This document shows, one piece after another, positions 8,278 through 16,362 of a DNA stretch of 64,000 nucleotides; positions within the stretch are counted from its first letter, which is position 1; every line of letters starts with the position of its first letter. The stretch comes from Micromonospora sp. C28SCA-DRY-2. Lineage in GTDB: Bacteria; Actinomycetota; Actinomycetes; Mycobacteriales; Micromonosporaceae. The notes below the pieces were generated by a model, which saw only the letters and a program-made list of their open reading frames with translations, was not told where the DNA came from and made no database searches. A program made the translations under genes and the position numbers. The stretch spans positions 1 to 64,000 of the forward strand of contig NZ_JAUMKD010000007.1 of NCBI RefSeq assembly GCF_030519475.1. The letters are read 5' to 3'.

Positions 8278-9435
8278 ATGAGCCTCACCGTGTTGATGAA
8301 CGCCGGGCCCTGGCTGTCCGTGCCACCGCCCGGCTACGGCGGGATCGAGAACGTCGTCGCCACCCTGGTGCCGGAGCTGCGCCGGCTCGGCGTACGGGTG
8401 GTGCTCGCCTCGGTCGGGACCAGCAGCCTGCCGGTCGACGAGCTGGTGTCGGTCTTCCCGGACGGCCAGTTCGCCCAGCTGCAACGGCCGTACAACCAGG
8501 TCTGCGGCGTCGCCCAGGCGCACCTGGGCGGGGTGGTCCGGGCCCTGCGCTCGCGCGACGACATCGACCTGGTGCACGACCACGTGGAGGCGGTCGGGCT
8601 GGCCACCCTCGCCGCGATGGGCCCGGACGCCCCGCCCGCGCTGCACACCCTGCACTGGGACCTGGCCAAGCACCCGGCGCTCTACGGCACCTTCGACGGC
8701 GGCGACCGGGTCCGGGTCAACGGCGTCTCCGCCTCGCAGTTGGCCCGGGCGCCCGAGGCGCTGCGGGCGCACTCGGTCGGGCACGTGCACCTGGCCACCC
8801 CGCTGGCCGTCGGCGCCGACCGCCGACCGGCGGCGCGCAAGGGCGACTACGCGCTGATCCTCGGCCGGATCAACCCCGGCAAGGGGCAGGACCTGGGCGC
8901 CCGGCTGGCCCAGCAGGTCGGGGTACCGCTGGTGCTGGCCGGCCCGGTCGGGCCGTACCACCGGCCGGAGGATCTGGCCGCGGCCGGCGACGAGGCCCGG
9001 CAGAACCCGGACGTCCGGTTCTTCCTGGACGAGGTGGCCCCGCACGTGGACGGCGAGCTGGTCCGCTGGGTCGGCACGGTGGCCGGGCAGGAACGCGACG
9101 ACCTGCTGGCCGCGGCCCGGGCCACGCTGTTCCCGCTGCGCTGGGAGGAGCCCGGCGGCACCGCGGTGGTCGAGTCGCTCGCGCTCGGCACGCCGGTGGT
9201 GGCGACCGCCCGGGGCTGCCTGCCGGAGCTGATCGAGCACGGCCGCACCGGGCTGCTCACCACCGACGAGGAGGAGCTGGGCGAGCTGCTGCTGGCGGCC
9301 AGCCTGCTCGATGGGCGCGAGTGCCGTCGGGAGGCCGCCGTGCGGTTCACCCCGGCGGTGATGGCGCGGGAGTACGTGCGCCTCTACGACCAGGTCCGTC
9401 AGCACGCCACCGCCCGCCGCCTGCAACCGGCCTGA
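8278..9435 (+). CDS. GT4 family glycosyltransferase
   Basis: A 385-residue GT-B fold enzyme. It opens with the donor/acceptor cleft motif PPPGYGGIENVVATLVPEL. LILGRINPGKGQDLGARLA marks the start of the C-terminal Rossmann domain, and the nucleotide-sugar loop is FPLRWEEPGGTAVVESLALG. It lies 55 bp after gpgS in the same direction, so it could extend glucosyl-(phospho)glycerate, as MggA does in mannosylglucosylglycerate synthesis. That is inference; the sugar donor cannot be told. The overlapping minus-strand frames are shadows. Confidence 0.85.
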   Translation: MSLTVLMNAGPWLSVPPPGYGGIENVVATLVPELRRLGVRVVLASVGTSSLPVDELVSVFPDGQFAQLQRPYNQVCGVAQAHLGGVVRALRSRDDIDLVHDHVEAVGLATLAAMGPDAPPALHTLHWDLAKHPALYGTFDGGDRVRVNGVSASQLARAPEALRAHSVGHVHLATPLAVGADRRPAARKGDYALILGRINPGKGQDLGARLAQQVGVPLVLAGPVGPYHRPEDLAAAGDEARQNPDVRFFLDEVAPHVDGELVRWVGTVAGQERDDLLAAARATLFPLRWEEPGGTAVVESLALGTPVVATARGCLPELIEHGRTGLLTTDEEELGELLLAASLLDGRECRREAAVRFTPAVMAREYVRLYDQVRQHATARRLQPA

Positions 9436-9452
9436 CAGTTGCGCGACGAGCA

Positions 9453-9485
9453 CCGGCCGGGTCCCGCCACGCGGGGCCCGGCCGG
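9453..9485 (+). terminator. Hairpin terminator after the GT4 gene
   Basis: CCGGCCGGG (9453-9461) pairs with CCCGGCCGG (9477-9485), with an inner CCCGC/GCGGG stem. It starts 17 bp after the stop codon. It has no U-tract, as is usual in this GC-rich group. Confidence 0.6.
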
Positions 9486-9488
9486 ACT

Positions 9489-9512
9489 GTTTGCCGGCCG
9501 CCGGAGCGGGTA
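9489..9512 (+). promoter_or_regulatory. SigB/SigF-type promoter of the DUF4383 gene
   Basis: GTTT (9489-9492), 15-bp spacer, GGGTA (9508-9512), 41 bp before the GTG start and directly after the preceding terminator. Confidence 0.68.
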
Positions 9513-9553
9513 GCCGGGCAGGGCTCTGCACCGCCGCACGGAGGGAGTCCGCG

Positions 9554-10018
9554 GTGACCGGTCCGATGGCGCACTCGCGCGCCCGATCCAACCCGGCCGA
9601 CGGCAAGGCCCCGGTACGCCGGGCCGCCATCATCGTGTCCTGGGTCTTCGTTCTCGTCGGCCTGCTCGGGTTCGTGCCGGGCATCACCACCAACTACGGC
9701 GACCTGGGGTTCGCCGGCCACCAGTCGGAGGCGAAGCTGCTCGGCGTGTTCCAGGTCTCGGTGCTGCACAACCTCGTGCACCTGCTGTACGGGGTGGTCG
9801 GGCTGGCGCTGGCCCGGACCGTCGCCGGCGCCCGGACGTACCTGATCGGCGGTGGCGCGATCTACCTCGTGCTGTGGCTCTACGGCCTGGTGGTCGACCA
9901 CGACAGCGGGGCGAACTTCATCCCGCTCAACATGGCCGACAACTGGCTGCACCTCTTCCTCGGCGTCGGCATGATCGCGCTGGGCCTGCTGACCACGCGC
10001 CGCACCGCCCGCCGCTGA
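9554..10018 (+). CDS. DUF4383 family membrane protein
   Basis: A 154-residue protein with four predicted membrane helices at about residues 25-45, 68-88, 98-118 and 128-146. The conserved core includes FQVSVLHNLVHLLYGVVGLA and NMADNWLHLFLGVGMI. DUF4383 proteins are of unknown function and common in actinobacteria. The GTG at 9554 has GGAGGGAG 7 bp upstream; an ATG four codons later is less well placed. The promoter matches the stress sigma consensus. Confidence 0.88.
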   Translation: MTGPMAHSRARSNPADGKAPVRRAAIIVSWVFVLVGLLGFVPGITTNYGDLGFAGHQSEAKLLGVFQVSVLHNLVHLLYGVVGLALARTVAGARTYLIGGGAIYLVLWLYGLVVDHDSGANFIPLNMADNWLHLFLGVGMIALGLLTTRRTARR

Positions 10019-10051
10019 CGCGGCACCGCCCGGCCGCGGCGCCGACCATGG

Positions 10052-10095
10052 GCCACCACCGGCGACGACCACGTGACGGTCGTCGCGGGGGTGGC
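10052..10095 (+). terminator. Strong hairpin terminator
   Basis: Arms 10052-10070 and 10078-10095 pair over about 18 bp with one bulge and one mismatch, around a 7-base loop. It lies 33 bp after the DUF4383 stop and just before the next promoter. Confidence 0.7.
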
Positions 10096-10102
10096 CCGCC
10101 CC

Positions 10103-10127
10103 GTTTGACCCGCCGCGCGCCCGGGTA
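10103..10127 (+). promoter_or_regulatory. SigB/SigF-type promoter of the STAS-HATPase gene
   Basis: GTTT (10103-10106), 16-bp spacer, GGGTA (10123-10127), 39 bp before the ATG. It is an exact consensus match. Confidence 0.7.
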
Positions 10128-10166
10128 GTTCGCAGTCCTGCGGACGAGACCCGAACGAGGGCGGAG

Positions 10167-10892
10167 ATGTCGAGCCGGATCAGCTGCCAGGTGAGCGACG
10201 GGTCGCCGACCGTCGTCCGGCTCGGCGGCGACCTGGACCTGGTCACCATGCGCTCGGTGCACCGGGTACTGGACCGGTGCCTGGCCGCCCAGCCCGACGC
10301 GCTGGTGGTCGACCTCGCCGACGTCACCGTCCACGACCGGCTCGCCCTGTCCGTCTTCGCCGCCGCCGCCCGGCAGGCCGCCGACTGGCCGGCCGTGCCG
10401 CTGGTGCTCTGCGCCCCGTCCCCCGAGGCCGCCGCCTGGCTGGCCGAGTCGACCACCTGCCGGGTGGTGCCGGTCCGGCGGGACTGCGACGAGGCGGTCC
10501 GGGTCGCCGGCGCCGCGGCGGCGCCCCGGCTGCGGGCCCGGCTGGAGCCGGCGGCGGGGGCCTGCCGGCGCGCCCGCGAACTGGTCGCCGACGCCTGCGC
10601 CCGGTGGAGCCTGCCGGAGGCGGTCGGCCCGGCCTCGGTGGTGCTCTCCGAACTGGTCGGCAACGTGGTCCGGCACGCCGGCACACCCATGCAGGTCACC
10701 CTCACCCTGCGCCGGCCCTGGCTGCACCTGACGGTGGTGGACGGCAGCCCGGACGCCGCCCGGCCCGGCGACCCGGACCTGCGGGCCGAGGGCGGCCGGG
10801 GGCTGATGCTGGTACGCGAGCTGGCCCAGCGCTGGGGCAGCGTGCCGGCCGGGGACGGGAAGGTCGTCTGGGCCACCCTGCCCGCGAATTGA
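10167..10892 (+). CDS. STAS-HATPase fusion, anti-sigma factor-like
   Basis: A 241-residue fusion. Residues about 5-105 are a STAS (anti-anti-sigma-like) domain. Residues about 120-240 are an RsbW-type HATPase/anti-sigma kinase with N-box SELVGNVVRHA (161-171), VVDGSPDA (190-197) and G2 motif GGRGLMLV (209-216). The STAS site that is normally D-S-S-G reads D57-R-L-A, so the phosphorylatable serine is missing. RsbW proteins hold SigB/SigF inactive and phosphorylate their antagonist. Here a degenerate antagonist domain is tethered to the kinase, perhaps as a built-in modulator. Its own promoter looks SigB/SigF-dependent, implying feedback. Confidence 0.88.
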   Translation: MSSRISCQVSDGSPTVVRLGGDLDLVTMRSVHRVLDRCLAAQPDALVVDLADVTVHDRLALSVFAAAARQAADWPAVPLVLCAPSPEAAAWLAESTTCRVVPVRRDCDEAVRVAGAAAAPRLRARLEPAAGACRRARELVADACARWSLPEAVGPASVVLSELVGNVVRHAGTPMQVTLTLRRPWLHLTVVDGSPDAARPGDPDLRAEGGRGLMLVRELAQRWGSVPAGDGKVVWATLPAN

Positions 10893-10914
10893 CCGAAATT
10901 ACCGCCTTCGCCTG

Positions 10915-10938
10915 GTTACATGGACGGAGCGGCGGGTA
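10915..10938 (+). promoter_or_regulatory. Variant SigB/SigF-type promoter before ctaD
   Basis: GTTA (10915-10918), 15-bp spacer, GGGTA (10934-10938), 42 bp before the ATG. The -35 differs by one base from GTTT. Confidence 0.5.
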
Positions 10939-10980
10939 GCCACGCCCGTCCTTTCTGTCGTCATGGCGGGGTGAGAGTCA

Positions 10981-12984
10981 ATGCCCAGACGGGTCACCAC
11001 GGAACCCGGACGCGACCGCGGACCGGCCATCCTGGCCCCGGCCCGGTTCGGCGGCTACCCCGGACCGCTGCGCAAGCCGCTCCCGGGCGGCAAGCTGATC
11101 CGGTTCCTGGCCACCACCGACCACAAGCAGATCGGGCTGCTCTACCTGCTCACCTCGTTCCTGTTCTTCATCGCCGCCGGCATCGAGGCGATGCTGATCC
11201 GCGCCGAACTGGCCCGGCCGGGCCTGCAGTTCCTCTCCTCGGAGCAGTACAACCAGCTGTTCACCTCACACGGCGCCGTGATGCTGCTGCTCTTCGCCAC
11301 CCCGGCGGCGTTCGGGTTCGCCAACTACATCGTGCCGATCCAGATCGGCGCCCCGGACGTGTCGTTCCCGCGGCTCAACGCCCTCGCGTACTGGCTCTAC
11401 CTGTTCGGTGGCGTGATGGTGATCGCCGGTTTCCTGACCCCGCAGGGCTCCGCCGACTTCGGCTGGACCGCGTACACCCCGCTGAGCAGCGTGGAACACT
11501 CCCCCGGCGTCGGCGCCAACATGTGGGTGATGGGGCTGGTCATCTCCGGCCTGGGCACCATCCTCGGCGCGGTCAACCTGATCACCACGATCCTGACCCT
11601 GCGCGCGCCCGGCATGACCCTGTTCCGGATGCCGATCTTCACCTGGAACATGCTCTTCACCAGCGTCCTGGTGATCCTGGTGTTCCCGCTGCTCGCCGCG
11701 GCGCTGCTGGCGCTGTCGGCGGACCGGCTGCTCAACGCGCACGTCTACGACCCCGGCACCGGTGGGCCGATGCTCTGGCAACACCTGTTCTGGTTCTTCG
11801 GCCACCCCGAGGTGTACATCATCGCGCTGCCGTTCTTCGGCATCATCACCGAGATCATCCCGGTCTTCTCCCGCAAACCGATCTTCGGCTACACCGGTCT
11901 GGTGCTCGCCACCATCGCCATCACGGTGCTGTCGATGACCGTGTGGGCGCACCACATGTTCGCCACCGGGCAGGTGCTGCTGCCCTTCTTCAGCATCCTC
12001 AGCTACCTGATCGCGGTGCCCACGGGGGTGAAGTTCTTCAACTGGATCGGCACCATGTGGAAGGGACAGATCACCTTCGAGACGCCGATGCTGTTCGCGA
12101 TCGGCTTCCTGGTGACGTTCCTGCTCGGCGGGCTCACCGGGGTGCTGCTGGCCAGCCCGCCGGCGGACTTCCACACCCACGACACCTACTTCGTGGTGGC
12201 GCACTTCCACTACGTGGTCTTCGGCACCGTGGTGTTCGCGCTCTTCGGCGGCTTCTACTTCTGGTGGCCGAAGATGACCGGTCGGCTGCTCGACGAGCGG
12301 CTCGGCAAGGTGCACTTCTGGACCATGTTCATCGGCTTCCACGGCACCTTCCTGGTGCACCACTGGCTCGGCAACGAGGGCATGCCCCGCCGGTACGCCG
12401 ACTACCTGCCCAGCGACGGGTTCACCGCGCTGAACACCATCTCCAGCATCTTCGCGTTCGTCCTCGGCATCTCGACGCTGTTCTTCATCTGGAACGCCTG
12501 GAAGTCCTGGCGTTACGGCGCGATGGTGACGGTGGACGACCCGTGGGGCTTCGGCAACTCGCTGGAGTGGGCGACCACCTGCCCGCCGCCACTGCGCAAC
12601 TTCGACCGGATGCCCCGGATCCGCTCCGAGCGGCCGGCCTTCGACGCCAAGTACGGCCCGCTCGTCGCCGACCTCGGCCGGGACCTGCCGCAGCGCACCA
12701 CCAAGCCACCGCAGGGCTTCCGCGACGAGATGCACCGGGAGACGCACCTGCCCGAGTCGCCGGCCGCCGAGGGCGCGCACGGCGCGCGGGAGGCGGTCGC
12801 CTACCAGCCGGCCCCGCAGTCCGGCGCCCGGCCGGTGGACGTGCCGGAGCCCGGCGACGTGCGCCGGCCCAGCTTCGAGCAGACCGACGAGCCGGAGGAG
12901 ACGCACCTCGGCGCGCAGCGGGCACCGCAGCCCAACGACGAGTGGCGGCACCCGCGCGGGTCCGGCGACACCCGGGAGAACTGA
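10981..12984 (+). CDS. ctaD: cytochrome c oxidase subunit I, with long C-terminal tail
   Basis: A 667-residue aa3-type oxidase subunit I with about 12 membrane helices in residues 45-545. Metal ligands are visible: low-spin heme a His97 (TSHGAVM) and His410, CuB His275 with cross-linked Tyr279 (GHPEVYI) and His324/His325 (WAHHMF), and heme a3 His408 (DTYFVVAHFHY). Family members are usually about 550-590 residues. Here a hydrophilic, proline- and charge-rich tail of about 90 residues follows. No ctaC, ctaE or qcr genes are nearby, so this is an orphan, possibly a stress isoform given its GGGTA promoter. Confidence 0.94.
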   Translation: MPRRVTTEPGRDRGPAILAPARFGGYPGPLRKPLPGGKLIRFLATTDHKQIGLLYLLTSFLFFIAAGIEAMLIRAELARPGLQFLSSEQYNQLFTSHGAVMLLLFATPAAFGFANYIVPIQIGAPDVSFPRLNALAYWLYLFGGVMVIAGFLTPQGSADFGWTAYTPLSSVEHSPGVGANMWVMGLVISGLGTILGAVNLITTILTLRAPGMTLFRMPIFTWNMLFTSVLVILVFPLLAAALLALSADRLLNAHVYDPGTGGPMLWQHLFWFFGHPEVYIIALPFFGIITEIIPVFSRKPIFGYTGLVLATIAITVLSMTVWAHHMFATGQVLLPFFSILSYLIAVPTGVKFFNWIGTMWKGQITFETPMLFAIGFLVTFLLGGLTGVLLASPPADFHTHDTYFVVAHFHYVVFGTVVFALFGGFYFWWPKMTGRLLDERLGKVHFWTMFIGFHGTFLVHHWLGNEGMPRRYADYLPSDGFTALNTISSIFAFVLGISTLFFIWNAWKSWRYGAMVTVDDPWGFGNSLEWATTCPPPLRNFDRMPRIRSERPAFDAKYGPLVADLGRDLPQRTTKPPQGFRDEMHRETHLPESPAAEGAHGAREAVAYQPAPQSGARPVDVPEPGDVRRPSFEQTDEPEETHLGAQRAPQPNDEWRHPRGSGDTREN

Positions 12985-12993
12985 CCGCGCACC

Positions 12994-13033
12994 GACGCAG
13001 GGGGCCGGCGCGTCAGCGCCGGCCCCCTGCGTC
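12994..13033. terminator. Perfect 18-bp hairpin, bidirectional terminator
   Basis: GACGCAGGGGGCCGGCGC (12994-13011) pairs perfectly with 13016-13033 around a 4-base loop. It sits between the convergent ctaD and sigma-factor genes and can serve both. Confidence 0.88.
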
Positions 13034-13049
13034 GTCGTCCTTCGCGCCG

Positions 13050-14189
13050 TCAGCCGTCCCGGCCCGGCGCCAGGCCGGCGGCGGTGAGCGAGCGGCGTAC
13101 CGCGGGCTGGACCCGGGTCAGCCGCAGCGGCACCCCGGTACGCGCGGCCGCCTCCCGGCCGGCCATCAGCGCGGCGATCCCGCCGGCGTCGAAGCCGCCC
13201 GCGCCGACCAGGTCCACCACCACCTCGGCCGGCTGGCCGGTGACCGCCTCCAGCATGGCCCGGCGCAGCTGGTCGGCGCCGTCCCGGTCGACCTCCCCGC
13301 CGACCTCGACCACCACCCGGTCGCCGTTCTGCTTCACCGAGATCCGGGTGCGGCCGGGATCCGGCTCGGCGGCGCCGTTCTGCCAGGGCGGCGGCGCGTC
13401 GGCCAGCATCGCCTGGCGCAGCCAGGTCAGCGCCCGGGACAGCAGCCGGGAGACGTGCATCTGGGAGATGCCGAACCGGGCGGCGATCTCGGCCTGCGTC
13501 TGGTTGCCGTAGAAGCGCATGGCCAGGATCCGCCGCTCCCGCCAGGGCAGCCGGTGCAGCAGCCCGCTCACCGTCACCCGGTCGTCGACGGATTCCAGCG
13601 CGTTGTCCGACTCCCCCACCAGGTCGCCGAACTCGGCGGAGCTCTCCCCGCCGACCGGCGCGTTCAGCGACGCCGGGCTGTAGCCGGCGGCCGACTCCAG
13701 CGCGGCGAGGATCTCCTCCTCCGGGGTCTCCAGCCGGGCGGCCAGCTCCGCCACCGTCGGCGCCCGGGACAGCTCGCTGGTCAGCGCCGCGGTGGCCTGC
13801 CCGACCTCCAGGATCAGGTCGCGCAGCCGGCGGGGTACGTGCACGCCCCAGGTGCGGTCCCGGAAGTGCCGCTTGATCTCGCCGACGATGGTGATCGCCG
13901 CGTACGCGGTGAACGAGCCCCGTTCCGGGTCGTACCGGTCGACCGCGTTGACCAGTCCCAGCCGGGCGACCTGCTCCAGGTCCTCCAGCGGCTCGCCCCG
14001 CCCCCGGTAGCGGCGGGCCAGCCGGCCGGCGAACGGCAGGGCGAACCGGACCAGGTCGTCGCGGGCCTCCTGCCGCCGCTCCGGTGGCAGTCCCTCGATC
14101 CGCGCCGCGTACGCCATCGCCGCCGCGTCGAGGTCCTCCAGACCCCGGTCGGTGGGTGGTGGTGTGGTCGTGCCGGTCTGTCCGAACAT
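13050..14189 (-). CDS. SigB/SigF-family sigma factor fused to a C-terminal STAS domain
   Basis: A 379-residue protein. Region 2 lies at about 45-115 (DLEQVARLGLVNAVDRYDPE, FTAYAAITIVGEIKRHFRD). Region 3 lies at about 118-195 (WGVHVPRRLRDL). Region 4 lies at about 205-262, with helix-turn-helix QAEIAARFGISQMHVSRLLS. Residues 280-376 form a STAS domain. Free SigB/SigF proteins end near residue 260, so this is a true fusion. The usual phospho-site D-S-S-G reads D334-A-G-G, so it cannot be phosphorylated there. I infer a sigma factor carrying a fixed, always-unphosphorylated antagonist domain that may compete for its anti-sigma factor. GAGGGAGG precedes the ATG. Confidence 0.92.
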   Translation of the reverse strand: MFGQTGTTTPPPTDRGLEDLDAAAMAYAARIEGLPPERRQEARDDLVRFALPFAGRLARRYRGRGEPLEDLEQVARLGLVNAVDRYDPERGSFTAYAAITIVGEIKRHFRDRTWGVHVPRRLRDLILEVGQATAALTSELSRAPTVAELAARLETPEEEILAALESAAGYSPASLNAPVGGESSAEFGDLVGESDNALESVDDRVTVSGLLHRLPWRERRILAMRFYGNQTQAEIAARFGISQMHVSRLLSRALTWLRQAMLADAPPPWQNGAAEPDPGRTRISVKQNGDRVVVEVGGEVDRDGADQLRRAMLEAVTGQPAEVVVDLVGAGGFDAGGIAALMAGREAAARTGVPLRLTRVQPAVRRSLTAAGLAPGRDG

Positions 14190-14407
14190 CCGCGCCTCCC
14201 TCAGGAAGGTCCCCCGCCCGGATTTGGGAAACCGGTCGTGCGCGTGGCCGCACCACGCACCGGGCCGGAAGTGGGTTACGTGACTGGGGTGCCAGCGGGC
14301 GCCGCACTACGCGGCGTGATCAGGCCGTCGCAGCCAGCGGTGTTCCCGCTCCGTAGGTACTCAATCACGGGATCCCCGGTTCGCGAGGATGTTTCGCCGG
14401 GCCCGCC

Positions 14408-15847
14408 TCAACAGACCAGCAGGCCGTGCTGGGTGCCGCTGTCCCGGAGCGCGGCGAGCGCCACCGGCACGGCCAGCGGCGGCGGTACCGGCAGGTCGTA
14501 CGGCTGGGCCCGGAGCACCTCGGTGGCCCGCCGGGTGGGTACCGTGGTGACCGGGTAGCCGCGCGCGGTCGGCCGGTCCAGCGCGCGCCGGCGACGGCCG
14601 AACCCGGCGACCGCGAGCCACTGCGGCAGCCCGGCCAGCGCCGGCGAGCGGACGCCGGGCGGCTCGGGCAGCACGTCCACCGAGCTGAACGGCTCGCTGC
14701 CGGCCAGCCACCACTCCGCCCCCTCGACGCTGCGCCGGGTGGCGTTCTCGCACCAGTACGGCACCAGGCCGGCGCGGACCACCTGCCACGGGTCGAGCAG
14801 CCGGCCGCACTCGACCACCAGCCGGTCGCCGGTCTTGCCGGCGGCGCGCAGCCAGCCGCGGTACAGGTCGGCGGTGGCCGCGCTGAGCGCCTCCGGCCGG
14901 GGGAACAGCACCCGGTGCAGCGGATGCCCGTGCCGGCCGGTCCACTCCCGGGTGCTGAGCTCGAAACCGGACTCCACGACGTGTTCGGCGTAACCGGTCG
15001 GCGAGGTGACCTCCGGCGGCTCCCAGTGCGCGCCGTCCCCGCCGGCCGAGCGGAGCACCTGGCGCAGCGCGTGGCTGTCCGGGTGGAAGTCCACCGGGTC
15101 CAGCCCGCTGGCCGGGCAGCCGACCTGGAAGCTGTGCCCGGGGGCGGAGTCGAGCACCGGCCAGGTCCGCGCGTCGCGCAGCAGCAGCACCGGCGCGCCC
15201 GGCGCCAGCCGGTCGGCCAGGAACCGCCGGTACGCCTCCGGCAGCGCCTGCCACCGGGCCGTCAGCGCCACCGTCGCGCCGGCCAGCGCACCCCGGCTGG
15301 CCGGGCAGTGCACCTGGCGTACGTGCAGGTCGGTGTTGCCGGCGAGCAGCCGGGCGGCGAGCGCGGCGCCGTGGTCCAGGGCGGCCCGCGGCCGGTCCAC
15401 CGCGCCCTGCGCCCAGTGCACGGTCATCTCGAATCCGGTGGGCAGCCAGGGCACGCCCAGCGCGACCGCGAGGTGCGCCGCCGCACCGTGCGGCGAGCCG
15501 ACCAGCACCCCCGGGTAGCGCCGGCGCGGGTACTGGTCGACGAACCACGCCGCCACCCGGTCCGCTTCCACCTCCGCCGTCTGCCCGCAGGTCAGCGCGA
15601 CCCGGCCGGCGGCCCGGTTGGCCGCCGCCCGGCGGACCGGCTCGGGGGCGCCGGTGAACCGGGACAGCGGGCCGATGTGCCCCAGGTCGGCGCAGTCCAC
15701 CCCGCGCAGCGCCCGGGCGGTGGCGCCGACCAGGATCCGCGCGGCGCTGCCGGGCGCCACGACCCGGTCGCCGGCCAGCCCGGCGCCCTGGGCCGTGAGC
15801 CCCTCGCGCACCTTGCGCACCGGCCCCACCTTGCCTCGATCGCTCAC
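14408..15847 (-). CDS. conserved hypothetical protein, function unknown
   Basis: About 479 residues with no membrane segment and no motif I recognise. It is rich in Ala, Arg and Trp, with features such as RILVGATARALRGVDCADLG near the N-terminus and DRLVVECGRLLDPWQVVRAG. Codon use is normal for the genome, so it is a real gene. The start is uncertain: paired GTG codons at 15850 and 15847 open VSDRGKVGPVRKVREG. A near-consensus stress promoter (GTTT-N15-GGGAA, 15884-15861) lies just upstream, which would make transcripts almost leaderless. It is isolated between two regulatory clusters. Confidence 0.7.
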   Translation of the reverse strand: MSDRGKVGPVRKVREGLTAQGAGLAGDRVVAPGSAARILVGATARALRGVDCADLGHIGPLSRFTGAPEPVRRAAANRAAGRVALTCGQTAEVEADRVAAWFVDQYPRRRYPGVLVGSPHGAAAHLAVALGVPWLPTGFEMTVHWAQGAVDRPRAALDHGAALAARLLAGNTDLHVRQVHCPASRGALAGATVALTARWQALPEAYRRFLADRLAPGAPVLLLRDARTWPVLDSAPGHSFQVGCPASGLDPVDFHPDSHALRQVLRSAGGDGAHWEPPEVTSPTGYAEHVVESGFELSTREWTGRHGHPLHRVLFPRPEALSAATADLYRGWLRAAGKTGDRLVVECGRLLDPWQVVRAGLVPYWCENATRRSVEGAEWWLAGSEPFSSVDVLPEPPGVRSPALAGLPQWLAVAGFGRRRRALDRPTARGYPVTTVPTRRATEVLRAQPYDLPVPPPLAVPVALAALRDSGTQHGLLVC

Positions 15848-16059
15848 CACGCGGCCCGGCTTCCCGTCCCGATGCGGTTCAAACGGGGCATCCCCCACCG
15901 GGCGGGAGCAATCCGGTGATCTTCCGGCCCTTCGCCGTCCCGGACCGTTGGCCCCCTCCCGGCCCGCGCGTCCCGGCTGGGCCGGCCCGACTCGGTCGTC
16001 CCGGGTGGGCGCGGCGTCCCGCGGGTTTCGGACCGGCCGGGACGGGCACTTCACCGCCC

Positions 16060-16287
16060 ATGCGCGAGGACCAGCACACTCCCCCGGCGGCCACGATCAC
16101 CCCGTACCAGGACGGCCCACTGCTGGTGCGGGGCGACTTCGCCCTGGTCACCCCGGACGGGCAGACCATCGACGCGCGACGCGGCACGGTCGCCCTGTGC
16201 CGCTGCGGCAAGTCGGCCCTCAAGCCCTTCTGCGACGGCACCCACAAGGCCGTCGGCTTCCGCGCCGGCACCAACCGCGAGAGCTGA
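16060..16287 (+). CDS. CDGSH-type iron-sulfur protein
   Basis: A 75-residue protein with one CDGSH signature, CRCGKSALKPFCDGTH, giving the three Cys and one His that bind a [2Fe-2S] cluster. It is the size of single-domain actinobacterial CDGSH proteins, which act in electron transfer or redox sensing. The ATG of MREDQHTPP is chosen because upstream in-frame sequence is proline-rich noise. It converges with the diiron-oxidase-like gene over a shared hairpin. Confidence 0.92.
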   Translation: MREDQHTPPAATITPYQDGPLLVRGDFALVTPDGQTIDARRGTVALCRCGKSALKPFCDGTHKAVGFRAGTNRES

Positions 16288-16290
16288 CCA

Positions 16291-16359
16291 CCCCGTCGAT
16301 CGTGAAGTTGTTGTCGGCCGGCACGGCGTGTCGGGTCACCAACTTCATGATCAGCGGGG
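16291..16359. terminator. Long imperfect palindrome between convergent genes
   Basis: GATCGTGAAGTTG (16298-16310) faces CAACTTCATGATC (16340-16352) with one mismatch, and is extended by CCCCG (16291-16295) and CGGGG (16355-16359). It fills the whole 75-bp gap between the two convergent genes and probably ends both transcripts. Confidence 0.72.
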
Positions 16360-16362
16360 CGG

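Noticed and set aside
10920..14558. A plus-strand open frame of over 1200 codons across ctaD and the sigma gene
   Set aside because: It is a shadow of ctaD in another frame and of the sigma gene on the other strand; no protein motif appears.
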